Source of the DNA: Burkholderiales bacterium
Lineage (GTDB): Bacteria > Pseudomonadota > Gammaproteobacteria > Burkholderiales > SG8-39
Length of the DNA stretch: 64,000 bases
Direction: 5' to 3'
NCBI GenBank assembly: GCA_014860445.1
Contig: JACZJT010000052.1
Location: 62,001 to 126,000 of the forward strand
Shown: one piece after another, positions 34,097 through 44,696 of the stretch
Position numbering within the stretch: position 1 is the stretch's first letter
Layout: each line of letters opens with the position of its first letter
Notes under the pieces: model-generated
Database searches by the model: none
Told to the model about the DNA's origin: nothing
What the model saw: the letters and a program-made list of their open reading frames with translations, nothing else
Made by a program: the position numbers and the translations under genes

Positions 34097-35545
34097 TCAT
34101 CTCACCAGAAATATCGAACGCTCGCGCGCGAATATGGCCGGGTTGTCGTCGGCTACGACGTCGAACTCGATTTGATGCGAACCGACCGGCGACCTGCCCT
34201 TTTCGATGCGCAGCCGCACCGGCACCATGCGCGTGGCCGCGCCGCCGATCTCCACGGGTGCGGCATCCTCGACCTGCAGCGAATCGAGCCCTGTCGCACG
34301 AATGCTAAAGCGGTGCGGCACCTCCTGAGTATTCATGATCTGCAGCTGGTAGATATTTTCGATCCAGCGACCGTCGACTTCGCGCGAAAGGCTAGCGCGG
34401 TCCCGGATTACATCGACCTTCAGGGGCACGCGTGCATACAGGGTAACGCCGATCGCGATGATCACCGCCCACAAGACCGCAGTGTATACGAGTACCCGCG
34501 GACGCAGGGCGCGCGCCAGGATCTGCCGCGGCGTAAGCTTCTGCGTCAGCGCATTTTCGGTCGTATAGCGGATCAGGCCCTTGGGGTAGCCCATCCTCGC
34601 CATCACCTTGTTGCAGCCGTCTATGCATGCCGCGCAACCGATGCACTCGTATTGCAGGCCCTGGCGGATATCGATCCCCGTGGGACAAACCTGGTAACAG
34701 ACATCGCAATCGACGCAGTGCCCGAGCCCAGCCAGCTTTGGGTCGGTATTGCGTGCGCGCGGTCCGCGCGGCTCGCCGCGTTCGCGATCGTAGGTGATGA
34801 TCAGCGTATCCGGATCGAACATGGCGCTCTGGAAACGCGCGTAAGGACACATGTACTTGCACACCTGTTCGCGCATCCAGCCAGCATTGCCATAGGTGGC
34901 AAAGCCGTAAAACAGGACCCAGAATATTTCCCACGCGCCCAGCGTAGGCGCGCCCGGGGTCGCCTGCGAGACGAGACCGCCGACGGCGGCGGCGAGTTCA
35001 TGAATCGGGGTGAAATAGCCGACGAAGGTGAATCCGGTCCACAGCGACAATGCAATCCCGAGCCCGTGCTTGCAGGCTTTTAGCGCGAATTTTCGTACCG
35101 ACATCGGCTGCTGGTCGAGTCGCATGCGCGCCACGCGGTCGCCTTCGACCTTTCGTTCGATCCACATGAATATTTCGGTATAAACGGTCTGCGGACAGGC
35201 ATAACCGCACCACAGCCGCCCCGCAACCGCGGTAAACAGGAACAGTGAAAGCGCGGATATCACCAGGAACCCGGTGAGGTAGATGAAATCCTGCGGCCAG
35301 AAGACGATGCCGAAGATATAGAACTTGCGCGCAACCAGATCGAACAGCACAGCCTGGCGGCCGTTCCAGACCATCCACGGGCTGCCGTAATACACCAGTT
35401 GCGTGAAAAACACCAAGCCCCAGCGCCAGCGCGCGAACCATCCGCTCACTGCGCGCGAGTAGATTTCCTTGCGGACTTCATACAGGGGTTGATCGACGGT
35501 CGCTTCGGACCTGGCCTGTCCCGCTGTTTCAAGATTGTCGCTCAC
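34097..35545 (-). CDS. ccoG: cytochrome c oxidase accessory protein CcoG
   Basis: GYACPQTVYTEIFMWIERKVEGDR; CVDCDVCYQVCPTGIDIRQGLQYECIGCAACIDGCNKVM. Confidence 0.95.
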   Translation of the reverse strand: MSDNLETAGQARSEATVDQPLYEVRKEIYSRAVSGWFARWRWGLVFFTQLVYYGSPWMVWNGRQAVLFDLVARKFYIFGIVFWPQDFIYLTGFLVISALSLFLFTAVAGRLWCGYACPQTVYTEIFMWIERKVEGDRVARMRLDQQPMSVRKFALKACKHGLGIALSLWTGFTFVGYFTPIHELAAAVGGLVSQATPGAPTLGAWEIFWVLFYGFATYGNAGWMREQVCKYMCPYARFQSAMFDPDTLIITYDRERGEPRGPRARNTDPKLAGLGHCVDCDVCYQVCPTGIDIRQGLQYECIGCAACIDGCNKVMARMGYPKGLIRYTTENALTQKLTPRQILARALRPRVLVYTAVLWAVIIAIGVTLYARVPLKVDVIRDRASLSREVDGRWIENIYQLQIMNTQEVPHRFSIRATGLDSLQVEDAAPVEIGGAATRMVPVRLRIEKGRSPVGSHQIEFDVVADDNPAIFARERSIFLVR

Positions 35546-35665
35546 TGCTGCCCGGCCTCAGATAACTGCAAGCAGCCCGGCACCCGCGCCCACCCTGATC
35601 GTCGTGTGATCAGCGCAGGAATAGCGAGTCCCGCGCAGCGCGACTTGTCTGTGACTGCTCGGCGC

Positions 35666-36601
35666 TCATTTGGCTCCGTTTTTGGCCGGAGCCGTTGCGC
35701 CTGGATTATTCGACAAACCCCACACGTAAGCTGCGAGTATGTGCACCCGCGCTTCGCCGAGGAGGTCCAACTGCGCCGGCATCGCGACGTTGCGCCCCTT
35801 GGAGATCGTTTCCATCAAGGTCGGTTCGTCCGCCCCGAACAGCAAGGTTGTTTTGGTCAGATTGGCCGAACCGATGGCCGGATTACCCTTGCCGTCGGCG
35901 CCATGACACGCTACGCAGGTCGTCATGAACTTTTCCTTGCCCCGCGCCGCACGCAGCGAGTCAAATGTATTGCCGTTCAGCGACATCACGTAATGCGCCA
36001 CGTCCTTGACGCCGTCGTCCCCGAGCACGGCCCCCCACGGCGGCATCACGCCGTTGCGCCCTTTGGCGATGGTCGTCTTGATCGTTTCCGGATCACCGCC
36101 ATAGAGCCATTCCGCGTCCGTCAGATTGGGATAGCCCTTGCCGCCGCGCGCATCCGAGGAGTGGCATTGCGCGCAATTGTTCAGGAACAGCTTCTGTCCC
36201 AGCGCCATCGCCGCAGGATCCGCCGCGAGTTGCTTCAGTTCGGTCTTCGCGTATTTCTCGAATATCGGCCCCGTCAACTTGCTCGCTTGCGCCACTTCGT
36301 CCTCGTACTGTTTTTTCGAAGTCCATTGGTAGGTGCCGCCGAAGGTGCCCAATCCGGGATAGAGCACGAGATAAACCAAGCTGAAGACAATGGTGATGTA
36401 GAACAGCCAGATCCACCAGCGCGGCAGCGGATTGTTCAATTCGACCAGGTCCTCATCCCAGGCGTGCCCCGTCGTCTCGCCATCGGAGCCCGATACTTTG
36501 CGCGTACTCAGCGCCTGCAGCAGCACGCCGCACGCGATGATGCTCGCGATCGTAATGATGCTGATATAGAGGCTCCAGAAACCGCCGGTGAAATCGCTCA
36601 T
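35666..36601 (-). CDS. ccoP: cbb3-type cytochrome c oxidase subunit III (diheme)
   Basis: HAWDEDLVELNNPLPRWWIWLFYITI; CAQCH and CVACH. Confidence 0.96.
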   Translation of the reverse strand: MSDFTGGFWSLYISIITIASIIACGVLLQALSTRKVSGSDGETTGHAWDEDLVELNNPLPRWWIWLFYITIVFSLVYLVLYPGLGTFGGTYQWTSKKQYEDEVAQASKLTGPIFEKYAKTELKQLAADPAAMALGQKLFLNNCAQCHSSDARGGKGYPNLTDAEWLYGGDPETIKTTIAKGRNGVMPPWGAVLGDDGVKDVAHYVMSLNGNTFDSLRAARGKEKFMTTCVACHGADGKGNPAIGSANLTKTTLLFGADEPTLMETISKGRNVAMPAQLDLLGEARVHILAAYVWGLSNNPGATAPAKNGAK

Positions 36602-36765
36602 TTCCGCTCTCCGTGTCCGATCACGTCGTCGTCTTCGTCAAACGGCAGCAGCGCGGCCTGCTCGAAGGCCGCCTTGCTGCGGTCGCTGTACGCCCACAGA
36701 ACGATGCCTATGAATGCCACAAATGCGACCACGGTAACGATCGAGCGCATTGTATTGATGTCCAT
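36598..36765 (-). CDS. ccoQ: cbb3 oxidase small subunit CcoQ (55 aa)
   Basis: Below the ORF-track cutoff; reads MDINTMRSIVTVVAFVAFIGIVLWAYSDRSKAAFEQAALLPFDEDDDVIGHGERK; overlaps ccoP start by 3 nt. Confidence 0.9.
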   Translation of the reverse strand: MDINTMRSIVTVVAFVAFIGIVLWAYSDRSKAAFEQAALLPFDEDDDVIGHGERK

Positions 36766-36767
36766 GG

Positions 36768-37382
36768 CTATTTCACCCCCTTGAGCGCGGTGCCCAACAC
36801 CTGCAGATAGGCGACCAGCGCATCCTGCTCGGTCTTGCCCGCGAGCTGCTTGGCCGCGCCGGAGATATCCGCATCGCTGTAGGGCACGCCCACGCTGCGC
36901 AGCGCGCGCATCTTGGTCTCGATGTCATCGCTGCGCGCAGCGGTTTTCGCCAACCACGGATAGCCGGGCATGTTCGACTCCGGCACCAGATCGCGCGGAT
37001 TGTTCAGGTGGGTCCGGTGCCAGTCGTCGCTGTACTTGCCGCCGACGCGCTGCAGGTCCGGCCCGGTGCGTTTGCTCCCCCACTGGAACGGATGGTCGTA
37101 GACGAATTCGCCGGCCACCGAATAGTGGCCGTAGCGCTCGGTTTCCGCGCGAAACGGCCGGATCATCTGCGAATGGCAGTTGTAGCAGCCTTCGCGTACG
37201 TAGATGTCGCGTCCAAGCAATTGAACCGGCGTGTAGGGTTTCAATCCGGCCACCGGCGTAGTCGTCGATTTCTGGAAATACAGCGGCACGATTTCCACCA
37301 AGCCGCCTACCGCCACCACCAGTATGATCAGGACAATCATCAGGGCGCTGTTCTTTTCGATCATTTCGTGACTGAAGTTCAT
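36768..37382 (-). CDS. ccoO: cbb3-type cytochrome c oxidase subunit II
   Basis: [54 protein letters not shown]. Confidence 0.97.
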   Translation of the reverse strand: MNFSHEMIEKNSALMIVLIILVVAVGGLVEIVPLYFQKSTTTPVAGLKPYTPVQLLGRDIYVREGCYNCHSQMIRPFRAETERYGHYSVAGEFVYDHPFQWGSKRTGPDLQRVGGKYSDDWHRTHLNNPRDLVPESNMPGYPWLAKTAARSDDIETKMRALRSVGVPYSDADISGAAKQLAGKTEQDALVAYLQVLGTALKGVK

Positions 37383-37397
37383 GGCTTCTCTCTCCGC

Positions 37398-38825
37398 TCA
37401 GGCGTGCGCTGCGGCAACTGCCGGGATGGGGGCATTCACCGCCTGCTGTCCCGCGACCGTTTTCCATACGTTGTAGGCCATGACAAACATGCCCGCGAGA
37501 TACAGCAGGCCGCCTAGCAGCCGTATGGTGTAGAACGGATAGGTGTATTTCACGACCTCGACGAAGGTATAGGTGAGCGTGCCGTCGTCGCTGACAGCCC
37601 TCCACAGCAGACCCTGCATCACCCCGGCAATCCACATGGCGGCGATATACAGCACGATGCCTATCGTGGCCATCCAGAAATGCATATTGATCAGCGGTAC
37701 GCTGTACATGGTGGCGCGTCCCCACAGGCGAGGAATCAGGTAATAGATCGAGCCCATGGCCACCAGCCCCACCCAGCCCAGGGCGCCCGAGTGCACGTGC
37801 CCGATGGTCCAGTCCGTGTAGTGCGACAGCGCGTTGACGGTCTTGATCGACATCATCGGCCCCTCGAAGGTGGACATGCCGTAAAAGGACAGGGACACGA
37901 TCAGGAATTTGAGGATTGGATCCGAGCGCAGTTTGTGCCAGGCTCCCGACAAGGTCATCATGCCGTTGATCATGCCGCCCCACGAAGGCGCGAGCAGGAT
38001 AAGGGAAAACACCATGCCCAGGGATTGCGCCCAGTCCGGCAACGCCGTGTAATGCAGGTGATGCGGTCCGGCCCACATATACGTAAAAATCAGCGCCCAG
38101 AAATGCACGACGGACAGACGGTAGGAATACACCGGACGCCCCGCCTGCTTGGGAATGAAGTAATACATCATGCCGAGAAAACCGGCGGTGAGGAAAAAGC
38201 CCACCGCATTGTGCCCGTACCACCACTGCACCATCGCGTCCTGCACGCCCGCATAGGCCGAATAGGACTTCCAGAAGGAGACCGGCACTGCGGCGCTATT
38301 GACCAGATGCAGTATCGCCACGGTGAGAATAAACGCGCCGAAAAACCAATTCGCCACGTAAATATGCGGCGTCTTGCGCTTGGCGATGGTTCCGAAGAAC
38401 ACGATTGCATAGGAGACCCACACCAGAGTGATCAGAATGTCGATCGGCCATTCGAGCTCGGCATATTCCTTGCCTGAGGTGATGCCCAGGGGCAGCGTCA
38501 CCGCCGCGAGCACGATGATTGCCTGCCAGCCCCAGAAGGTGAAAGCCGCCAGGCCGCCGGCAAACAGCCGCGCATGGCAGGTGCGCTGAACCACGTAATA
38601 CGAGGTGGCAAACAGCGAAGAGCCGCCGAACGCGAAGATCACGGCATTGGTATGCAGCGGTCGCAAGCGCCCGTAAGTCAACCAGGGAATGTCAAAATTG
38701 AGCTCGGGCCAGCGCAATTGCGCGGCAATCAGCACGCCAACCAGCATGCCGACGATGCCCCACACCACGGTCATCAGCGCAAACTGCCTGACTACCGTGT
38801 AGTTGTACGTCTTCGCGTTATCCAT
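37398..38825 (-). CDS. ccoN: cbb3-type cytochrome c oxidase subunit I
   Basis: [68 protein letters not shown]. Confidence 0.97.
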   Translation of the reverse strand: MDNAKTYNYTVVRQFALMTVVWGIVGMLVGVLIAAQLRWPELNFDIPWLTYGRLRPLHTNAVIFAFGGSSLFATSYYVVQRTCHARLFAGGLAAFTFWGWQAIIVLAAVTLPLGITSGKEYAELEWPIDILITLVWVSYAIVFFGTIAKRKTPHIYVANWFFGAFILTVAILHLVNSAAVPVSFWKSYSAYAGVQDAMVQWWYGHNAVGFFLTAGFLGMMYYFIPKQAGRPVYSYRLSVVHFWALIFTYMWAGPHHLHYTALPDWAQSLGMVFSLILLAPSWGGMINGMMTLSGAWHKLRSDPILKFLIVSLSFYGMSTFEGPMMSIKTVNALSHYTDWTIGHVHSGALGWVGLVAMGSIYYLIPRLWGRATMYSVPLINMHFWMATIGIVLYIAAMWIAGVMQGLLWRAVSDDGTLTYTFVEVVKYTYPFYTIRLLGGLLYLAGMFVMAYNVWKTVAGQQAVNAPIPAVAAAHA

Positions 38826-38885
38826 ACCCCCTTGCTCCCCTCAGTAAACAGCGGCCCGTGCGGCACGCCGATTGGCCCCGGTAAA

Positions 38886-38926
38886 ATAATATCTGCGCGA
38901 CAAGCTGCACTCTTGATGTGGATCAA
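38886..38926 (-). promoter_or_regulatory. ccoN promoter with FNR/ANR box
   Basis: TTGATGTGGATCAA 38913-38926 and TATTAT -10 (minus strand) 38886-38891; spacing fits a class II FNR promoter. Confidence 0.8.
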
Positions 38927-39018
38927 ATGCGCCCGTTCGCGGAGGAAAGTTCTGCCGACGATCCGCTGCCGAGTCCGTCGCCACGAATGCCGCATCAAAC
39001 CTGTTTCGGTGCCCGGTG

Positions 39019-40674
39019 CTATAGCGCGCGCCACCCTGCTTGCGTCTCTTCTGCCCTGCTCTCCTGTTTCAACTTGATCAGATGCGCCAGCAAGGACCGG
39101 CTGGCGACCGGATACAGGCGCGCGGACACATCATCGTAGACAGCCGGCACCAATTCTTCGAGGGCGACGGTGCCGGCCTCGCGCAGCGCTTTCAGCACCT
39201 TGTTTTCGCGCCCAAGACGGTGGATCAGCAGGCGTTCGAGCACTTCCTGTGTCTTGTCCATCAGAAACCCGTGCCCCGGCGCGAAAAAGGCGATGTCCTC
39301 GCTCTGCAGCTGGCGCAAGGAATCGAGATAAACGCGCATGTCTCCGTCGGGCGGATTGATCACCACGGTCGATCCCTGCATCACATGGTCTCCGGTGAAC
39401 AGCAGCTTCTCCTCCTCGAGAAAGTAGCAAATCTGGTTCGATGCATGTCCCGGCGCGTGGATTACGCGAAGCGTGCAGCCTGCCAGTTCGATGCGCTCGC
39501 CATGGCTCAGTACGCGATCGGGGCGAAATGTCTGATCCTGGCGCTCGAACGGCGGCGGCGGCATGCCCATGAGTTGCGCACCGGTTTTCGCTTGCAGCAG
39601 CGCGGCCGCCGGCGAATGGTCGTGATGCGTATGGGTCACGAGTATCCAGCGTATGCGCGCTCCGGCCGCGGCGAGCACCGCCTCGATGTGCGCATCGATC
39701 GCCGGACCGGGATCGATCACGGCGATGTCTTCACCCGCACCGAGGAGATAGGTATTCGTGCCCGGGCCGGTCATGTATCCGGGATTGGGCGCGGTAATGC
39801 GCCTCACTTTGTCCGACAGCCGAACGATCGCGCCGGGAATCATTTCGCAGGACGCCGTGCCCGCGCCCTCCGGATCCAGCCTGCCGACTTCGGCGTAGGC
39901 GTAATCGCCGGGCACCAGCAATTTCGTGCCTTCCCGGCTGCTGGCACTGCGCGGCGACATGGTGGGCATCTTTCGCGGTGCGCGCGCAAATTCCATCAGC
40001 GCGGCTGCGCTGCCGAAGCGGGAAATGCTCTCCAAGGTCTTGATCGTTGGAAACACCAACTGCATTTCCCCGCGCTTGTGCCGCTCCAGCGCCTCCGCGG
40101 GCCGGATCCAGATATGGTCCACGGTTTCGCTGTTGTCGTGCGAAGCCGTCTGCGCCGCGGGTGCCTCCGCCACAAAGAAACGCGTATCGAAGCGGCGCGG
40201 GCGCCCGGGCTGGGTAATCCAATGGCTGTGATAGGCAAGGCGCCCCGCAGCGAGGCGCAAATTATGCACGCGGCACAGATCGGCGAGCGTCGCGCGGCCG
40301 GCGCGAATCGACTCGCGCCATTGTTCGAACACATGCAGCTGCTGCGTGTCGATCAAATCGGCGTAGCGGCCGTCCGCGTCGTGCGCGAGCAGCAGTCCTG
40401 CTTCCTCGAAGCACTCGCGCAAGGCTGCGGTCCAATACGCCAGTCCGCCCCGCTCCACTTCCAGTTGCCGGCTTGCTTCGATATCGTCCAGTCCTTCGCA
40501 GTGGCCGGCAAGTTCAGCCGACGCGTCGGCTGCATCCACGGCGCCGCCGGGAAACACGTGCGCCCCACCGACGAATGCGGCAGACTGCGTGCGCCGGATC
40601 ATCAGAACCTCCATGCCGGAGTCCTGGTCGCGCACCAGGACCAGGGTCGCAGCGGGACGCGGAACCAGATTCAT
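39019..40674 (-). CDS. NUDIX hydrolase fused to an MBL-fold (LACTB2-like) hydrolase
   Basis: HVFPGGAVDAAD...ALRECFEEAGLLLA NUDIX region; VTHTHHDHSPAAALL, HAPGHASNQICYFLEEEKLLFTGDHVMQG MBL motifs. Confidence 0.88.
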   Translation of the reverse strand: MNLVPRPAATLVLVRDQDSGMEVLMIRRTQSAAFVGGAHVFPGGAVDAADASAELAGHCEGLDDIEASRQLEVERGGLAYWTAALRECFEEAGLLLAHDADGRYADLIDTQQLHVFEQWRESIRAGRATLADLCRVHNLRLAAGRLAYHSHWITQPGRPRRFDTRFFVAEAPAAQTASHDNSETVDHIWIRPAEALERHKRGEMQLVFPTIKTLESISRFGSAAALMEFARAPRKMPTMSPRSASSREGTKLLVPGDYAYAEVGRLDPEGAGTASCEMIPGAIVRLSDKVRRITAPNPGYMTGPGTNTYLLGAGEDIAVIDPGPAIDAHIEAVLAAAGARIRWILVTHTHHDHSPAAALLQAKTGAQLMGMPPPPFERQDQTFRPDRVLSHGERIELAGCTLRVIHAPGHASNQICYFLEEEKLLFTGDHVMQGSTVVINPPDGDMRVYLDSLRQLQSEDIAFFAPGHGFLMDKTQEVLERLLIHRLGRENKVLKALREAGTVALEELVPAVYDDVSARLYPVASRSLLAHLIKLKQESRAEETQAGWRAL

Positions 40675-42149
40675 CGCAGCACGAACGGATTGCCGGTGAC
40701 TGCGCCGGTATTGATCCAGACGCTCTTCGTCTGCAGGTATTCGCGCACCGCATCCATGCCGTTCTCGCGCCCCAGTCCTGAATCCTTGTAGCCGCCGAAA
40801 GGAGACAGGTAACTGACTGCGCGATAGGTGTTCACCCATACCGTGCCGGCCTGGATGCGCTCGGACATGCGCATCGCCCGGCCGATGTCCCTGGTCCACA
40901 CACCCGAACCCAGGCCGAAGCGCACGTCGTTGGCAATGGCCACCGCCTCGTCATCGTCCTTGAATTTAATCACCGACAGGACCGGACCGAAGACTTCCTC
41001 CTGTGCGATACGCATCCTGTTGTTCACGCCGGAGAACACGGTCGGTTCGACGAACCAGCCTTTTCCGCATTCAGGGCGCGTCGCGGCACCGCCCCCCAGC
41101 AGAAGTTTGGCGCCTTCCTGTTTCGCAATATCGATGTAGCCGAGCACTTTTTCGTATTGCGGCCGCGTGGTCACCGGACCGACCTGGGTGTCCATGTTCA
41201 TCGGGTCTCCCATGCGCGCCGTCTTCGCCAGATTCAGCAATTTGTCCACGAATGCGTCATGAATGCTCTCATGCAGCAGCAAACGCGAGCCCGCGATGCA
41301 TGTCTGACCGGTGGCTGCGAATATGCCGGACACCGCGCCGTTGACCGCCTCGTCGATATTCGCGTCCGCAAACACGATATTTGGAGATTTTCCACCGAGT
41401 TCCAGGCTCACGCGCTTGAATGTCTTCGCGGCAAGCTCATTGATCATGCGGCCGGTCGCGTCCGAACCCGTGAACGCAATCTTCTTGACCAGCGGGTGCT
41501 CTACCAGCGGCGCGCCGACGTCCTTGCCGAATCCCGTGACCACGTTCACCACGCCCGGCGGAAAACCGGCCTCCTCGAACAGCTTCACGAATTCCAGCGT
41601 GGAAACCGAGGTGAACTCGCTGGGCTTGATCACCACGGTGTTGCCGGCCGCCAGCGCGGGAGCGAGTTTCCAAGTCGTGAGCAGCAGCGGTGAATTCCAG
41701 GGCGAAATCGCCGCCACCACGCCCAGCGGCTCGTGCCGGGTGAAGTTGAAAAAGCCTTTCTTGTCGAGCGGAATCACGGTGCCCTGGATCTTGTCGGCCA
41801 GGCCGCCGAAGTAGTAGTACCACTGCGGGATATAGTTGAGCTGCGCCTGCATTTCCGCAATCAGCTTGCCGTTGTCACGAACCTCGGCCTCGGCCAGCTT
41901 CTTCGCGTCGCGCGCCACCAGGTCGCCGAGCTTGTGCAGCAGCAGCCCGCGCTGGCTTGCGCTGAGTTGCGGCCAGGGGCCTTCGGTGAACGCCCGATGC
42001 GCGGCGCGCACCGCTCGGTCCGCATCCTCTGCGCCGCCCTGCGCGATCTGCGCCCAGGGCTCGCCGCTGTAGGGGTTGTAGCTGTCGAACCATTTTCCCG
42101 ACGCCGCGTCGGCGTATGTTCCGTCTATGTACAACTGATATTTCCGCAT
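40671..42149 (-). CDS. aldehyde dehydrogenase family protein
   Basis: SLELGGKSPNIVFADANIDEAVNGAVSGIFAATGQTCIAGSRLLLHESI. Confidence 0.95.
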   Translation of the reverse strand: MRKYQLYIDGTYADAASGKWFDSYNPYSGEPWAQIAQGGAEDADRAVRAAHRAFTEGPWPQLSASQRGLLLHKLGDLVARDAKKLAEAEVRDNGKLIAEMQAQLNYIPQWYYYFGGLADKIQGTVIPLDKKGFFNFTRHEPLGVVAAISPWNSPLLLTTWKLAPALAAGNTVVIKPSEFTSVSTLEFVKLFEEAGFPPGVVNVVTGFGKDVGAPLVEHPLVKKIAFTGSDATGRMINELAAKTFKRVSLELGGKSPNIVFADANIDEAVNGAVSGIFAATGQTCIAGSRLLLHESIHDAFVDKLLNLAKTARMGDPMNMDTQVGPVTTRPQYEKVLGYIDIAKQEGAKLLLGGGAATRPECGKGWFVEPTVFSGVNNRMRIAQEEVFGPVLSVIKFKDDDEAVAIANDVRFGLGSGVWTRDIGRAMRMSERIQAGTVWVNTYRAVSYLSPFGGYKDSGLGRENGMDAVREYLQTKSVWINTGAVTGNPFVLR

Positions 42150-42189
42150 CATCTCCTCCACCTTTGGATTTGCCGGGAATCTTAGCGCA

Positions 42190-43461
42190 CTAGCGCGCGG
42201 GCGGGCGCATCCGGAAGTCGCGCAACTCCGGCACGCGCCAAAATGGCAGACCCGCAATGAACAGTGCGCACACCGAAAACACGAAACTGGGCCGGTAGCT
42301 ACCGGTGAAATCGTGCAGCAATCCGGCCATCAGCGCACCCAGTCCGGCACCCACCGCGTTGCTGGCATAGATCAAGCCGTAAATGCCGGCCACGTGACTG
42401 CCTGCGAACAAGCGGGTGCTCATCGACGAAACAATAGGGCCGCGTGCGCCCTGACAGACGCCGAAGGTAAGCACGAAAGCGGCGAGCAGGCCCTGCACCG
42501 GGAACCAGGTCATCAGCAGCAAAACGAAAACGCCGGTGATGCTGCCCACGAAGGTCAGGCTGACGATATTGCGTGGACCGATGCGGTCGGCAATGGCACC
42601 CGTGCTGACCACCCCCACCACGGACAGCATGGAGGAAAAACCGAATGCGGTTGCGGCAACGATGGGCGAAAAACCCTGCTCGACCAGATAGGCCACCGTC
42701 TGCACCATGATGGTGAACATGCCCGTCGCTGTGAAGAAGAATATCCATACGAGGCCCCAGAACGCGCGTGTCCGCATCGCCGCGCGCACGGTCCAGTCGC
42801 GTTCCGGCGCAGCGCTGCTCCGCTTCAAATGAAGGTGATCCGGATGTCCCAGCGCGAAGCGCTTCCACGGCAGAAAGAAAACCAGCGGTATCAGGACGAG
42901 GAGCGCGCTGCCCATGATTTGATAGCTTTCGCGCCAGTCGTGCGTTTGCAGCAGATACTGGACGCCCGGCACGATAAACAATGCGCCCATGCCCAGGCCG
43001 GCGAAGGCGACCGAAATCGCAGTCGACAAGCGCTCGCGGAACCAGCGGCTGATCAGGCTCGATGAAGGCACCATACCCAGTGCGGCGGCCGCGATGCCTG
43101 TCATCGCACCGACCGTCAGATAAAATTGCCACAGGGTCTGCACGTGCGGCGCGAGCAGGAAAGCGCCGGCCAGCGCGGCCATGCCGCAGGTATAAAGGGC
43201 GCGCGGACCCCAGCGGTCGAACAGCATGCCCACGATGGGCGAACTCAGGCCGGTGACCAGAAGATAGATCGAATACACGCTGGTCGTCTGCGAGCGGGTC
43301 CAGCCCAGATCGCGCTCCAGCGGCAGCAGAAACACCACGTAGCTGTCGCCGGTGCCGCGTCCGATCATGTTCAGCACCACGCAAACGCAAAGCACTTTCA
43401 GCGCGGTGCGCGTATGTGTCGAAATGTTTGGCAAATCAATCCCCAGGAACCGCCGGATCAC
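42190..43461 (-). CDS. MFS transporter
   Basis: 12-TM-like ORF; GRGTGDSYVVFLLPLERDLGWTRSQ; LFDRWGPRALY. Confidence 0.9.
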   Translation of the reverse strand: MIRRFLGIDLPNISTHTRTALKVLCVCVVLNMIGRGTGDSYVVFLLPLERDLGWTRSQTTSVYSIYLLVTGLSSPIVGMLFDRWGPRALYTCGMAALAGAFLLAPHVQTLWQFYLTVGAMTGIAAAALGMVPSSSLISRWFRERLSTAISVAFAGLGMGALFIVPGVQYLLQTHDWRESYQIMGSALLVLIPLVFFLPWKRFALGHPDHLHLKRSSAAPERDWTVRAAMRTRAFWGLVWIFFFTATGMFTIMVQTVAYLVEQGFSPIVAATAFGFSSMLSVVGVVSTGAIADRIGPRNIVSLTFVGSITGVFVLLLMTWFPVQGLLAAFVLTFGVCQGARGPIVSSMSTRLFAGSHVAGIYGLIYASNAVGAGLGALMAGLLHDFTGSYRPSFVFSVCALFIAGLPFWRVPELRDFRMRPPAR

Positions 43462-43523
43462 AATATGCGCCCGATGGCGCGCGAAAAATCTTCATCGATT
43501 GCCGTGCCGCGCTTTTCGACACT

Positions 43524-44690
43524 TCAATAGGATCTGGGCAAACCGAGTACCTTCTCGGCGATGAAGCACAGGATCAGTTGCGGCGAGATCGGCGCTATGC
43601 GCCCGACCAGGCTTTCGCGCAGATAGCGCTCGACGTGGTATTCCTTGGCGTAGCCCATGCCGCCGTGGGTCATCAAGGCCTGTTGGCAGGTCTTGAAGCA
43701 GGCTTCACCGGCAAGGTATTTGGCCGCATTGGCCTCCGCCCCGCAAGCGAAGCCGCGGTCGTACATGCCTGCGGCCTTGAATACCATCAGATTGGCCGCC
43801 TCCAGTTCCATCCAGCACTCCGCCAGCGGATGCTGAATCCCCTGGTTCTTGCCTATCGGCCGGTCGAACACGACCCGCTCGTTCGCATATTTGGTCGCGC
43901 GCGCGAGGGCCGCGCGCCCGAGTCCGACCGATTCGGAAGCAATGAGAATGCGCTCCGGGTTCATGCCGTGCAGGATGCAGTTGAAGCCCTTGCCTTCTTC
44001 GCCCAGGCGATCCTCGACCGGCACCGGCAGACCGTCGATGAACACCTGGTTCGAATCGACCGCTGCGCGGCCCATCTTGTCGATCTCCTGCACTTCGACG
44101 TAGCGCCGGTCGAGATCGGTATAGAAAAGCGACAGGCCCTCGGCCGGCTTGCGGCACTCTTCGATCGGCGTGGTGCGCGCGAGGATCAGCATTTTCTCGG
44201 CCACCTGCGCCGTGGAAATCCATACCTTCTGTCCCGACAGGATATAGCGCCCGCCTTCTCGGACGGCGCGGGTCTTCAGGCGCGTCGTGTCCAGTCCCGT
44301 GTTGGGCTCCGTCACCGCAAAACAAGCCTTTTCCTTGCCGGCGATCAGCGGAGGCAGCATGCGGCGCTTCTGCTCTTCCGTGCCGAATACCACCACCGGA
44401 TTGAGGCCGAAGATGTTCATGTGCACAGCTGAAGCGCCGGAGAACCCCGCGCCCGACTCGGTAATCGTCTGCAGCATCACCGTCGCTTCGGTGATGCCCA
44501 GCCCCGACCCGCCATATTCCTCGGGCATCGCAATCCCGAGCCAGCCGTCGCGCGCCAATGCCTGATGCAGTTCGTGCGGAAACTCGTGCGCGCGGTCTTT
44601 TTCCAGCCAGTAGTCGTCGCTGAATCGGGCGCAGATTTTCGCGATCGCCTCGCGTATCGCCTGCTGTTCCTCGGAATAAGTGAAATCCAT
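43524..44690 (-). CDS. acyl-CoA dehydrogenase
   Basis: AMPEEYGGSGLGITEATVMLQTI; CFAVTEPNTGLDTTRLKTRA; THGGMGYAKEYHVERYLRES. Confidence 0.95.
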   Translation of the reverse strand: MDFTYSEEQQAIREAIAKICARFSDDYWLEKDRAHEFPHELHQALARDGWLGIAMPEEYGGSGLGITEATVMLQTITESGAGFSGASAVHMNIFGLNPVVVFGTEEQKRRMLPPLIAGKEKACFAVTEPNTGLDTTRLKTRAVREGGRYILSGQKVWISTAQVAEKMLILARTTPIEECRKPAEGLSLFYTDLDRRYVEVQEIDKMGRAAVDSNQVFIDGLPVPVEDRLGEEGKGFNCILHGMNPERILIASESVGLGRAALARATKYANERVVFDRPIGKNQGIQHPLAECWMELEAANLMVFKAAGMYDRGFACGAEANAAKYLAGEACFKTCQQALMTHGGMGYAKEYHVERYLRESLVGRIAPISPQLILCFIAEKVLGLPRSY

Positions 44691-44696
44691 AACTAA

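Noticed and set aside
36925-38226. 433-aa ORF across ccoN/ccoO in another frame
   Set aside because: Overlaps highly conserved oxidase genes; Arg/His/Gly-rich translation typical of an alternative frame.
39040-40791. 583-aa plus-strand ORF opposite the NUDIX-MBL gene
   Set aside because: Antisense shadow; NUDIX and MBL motifs lie on the minus strand.
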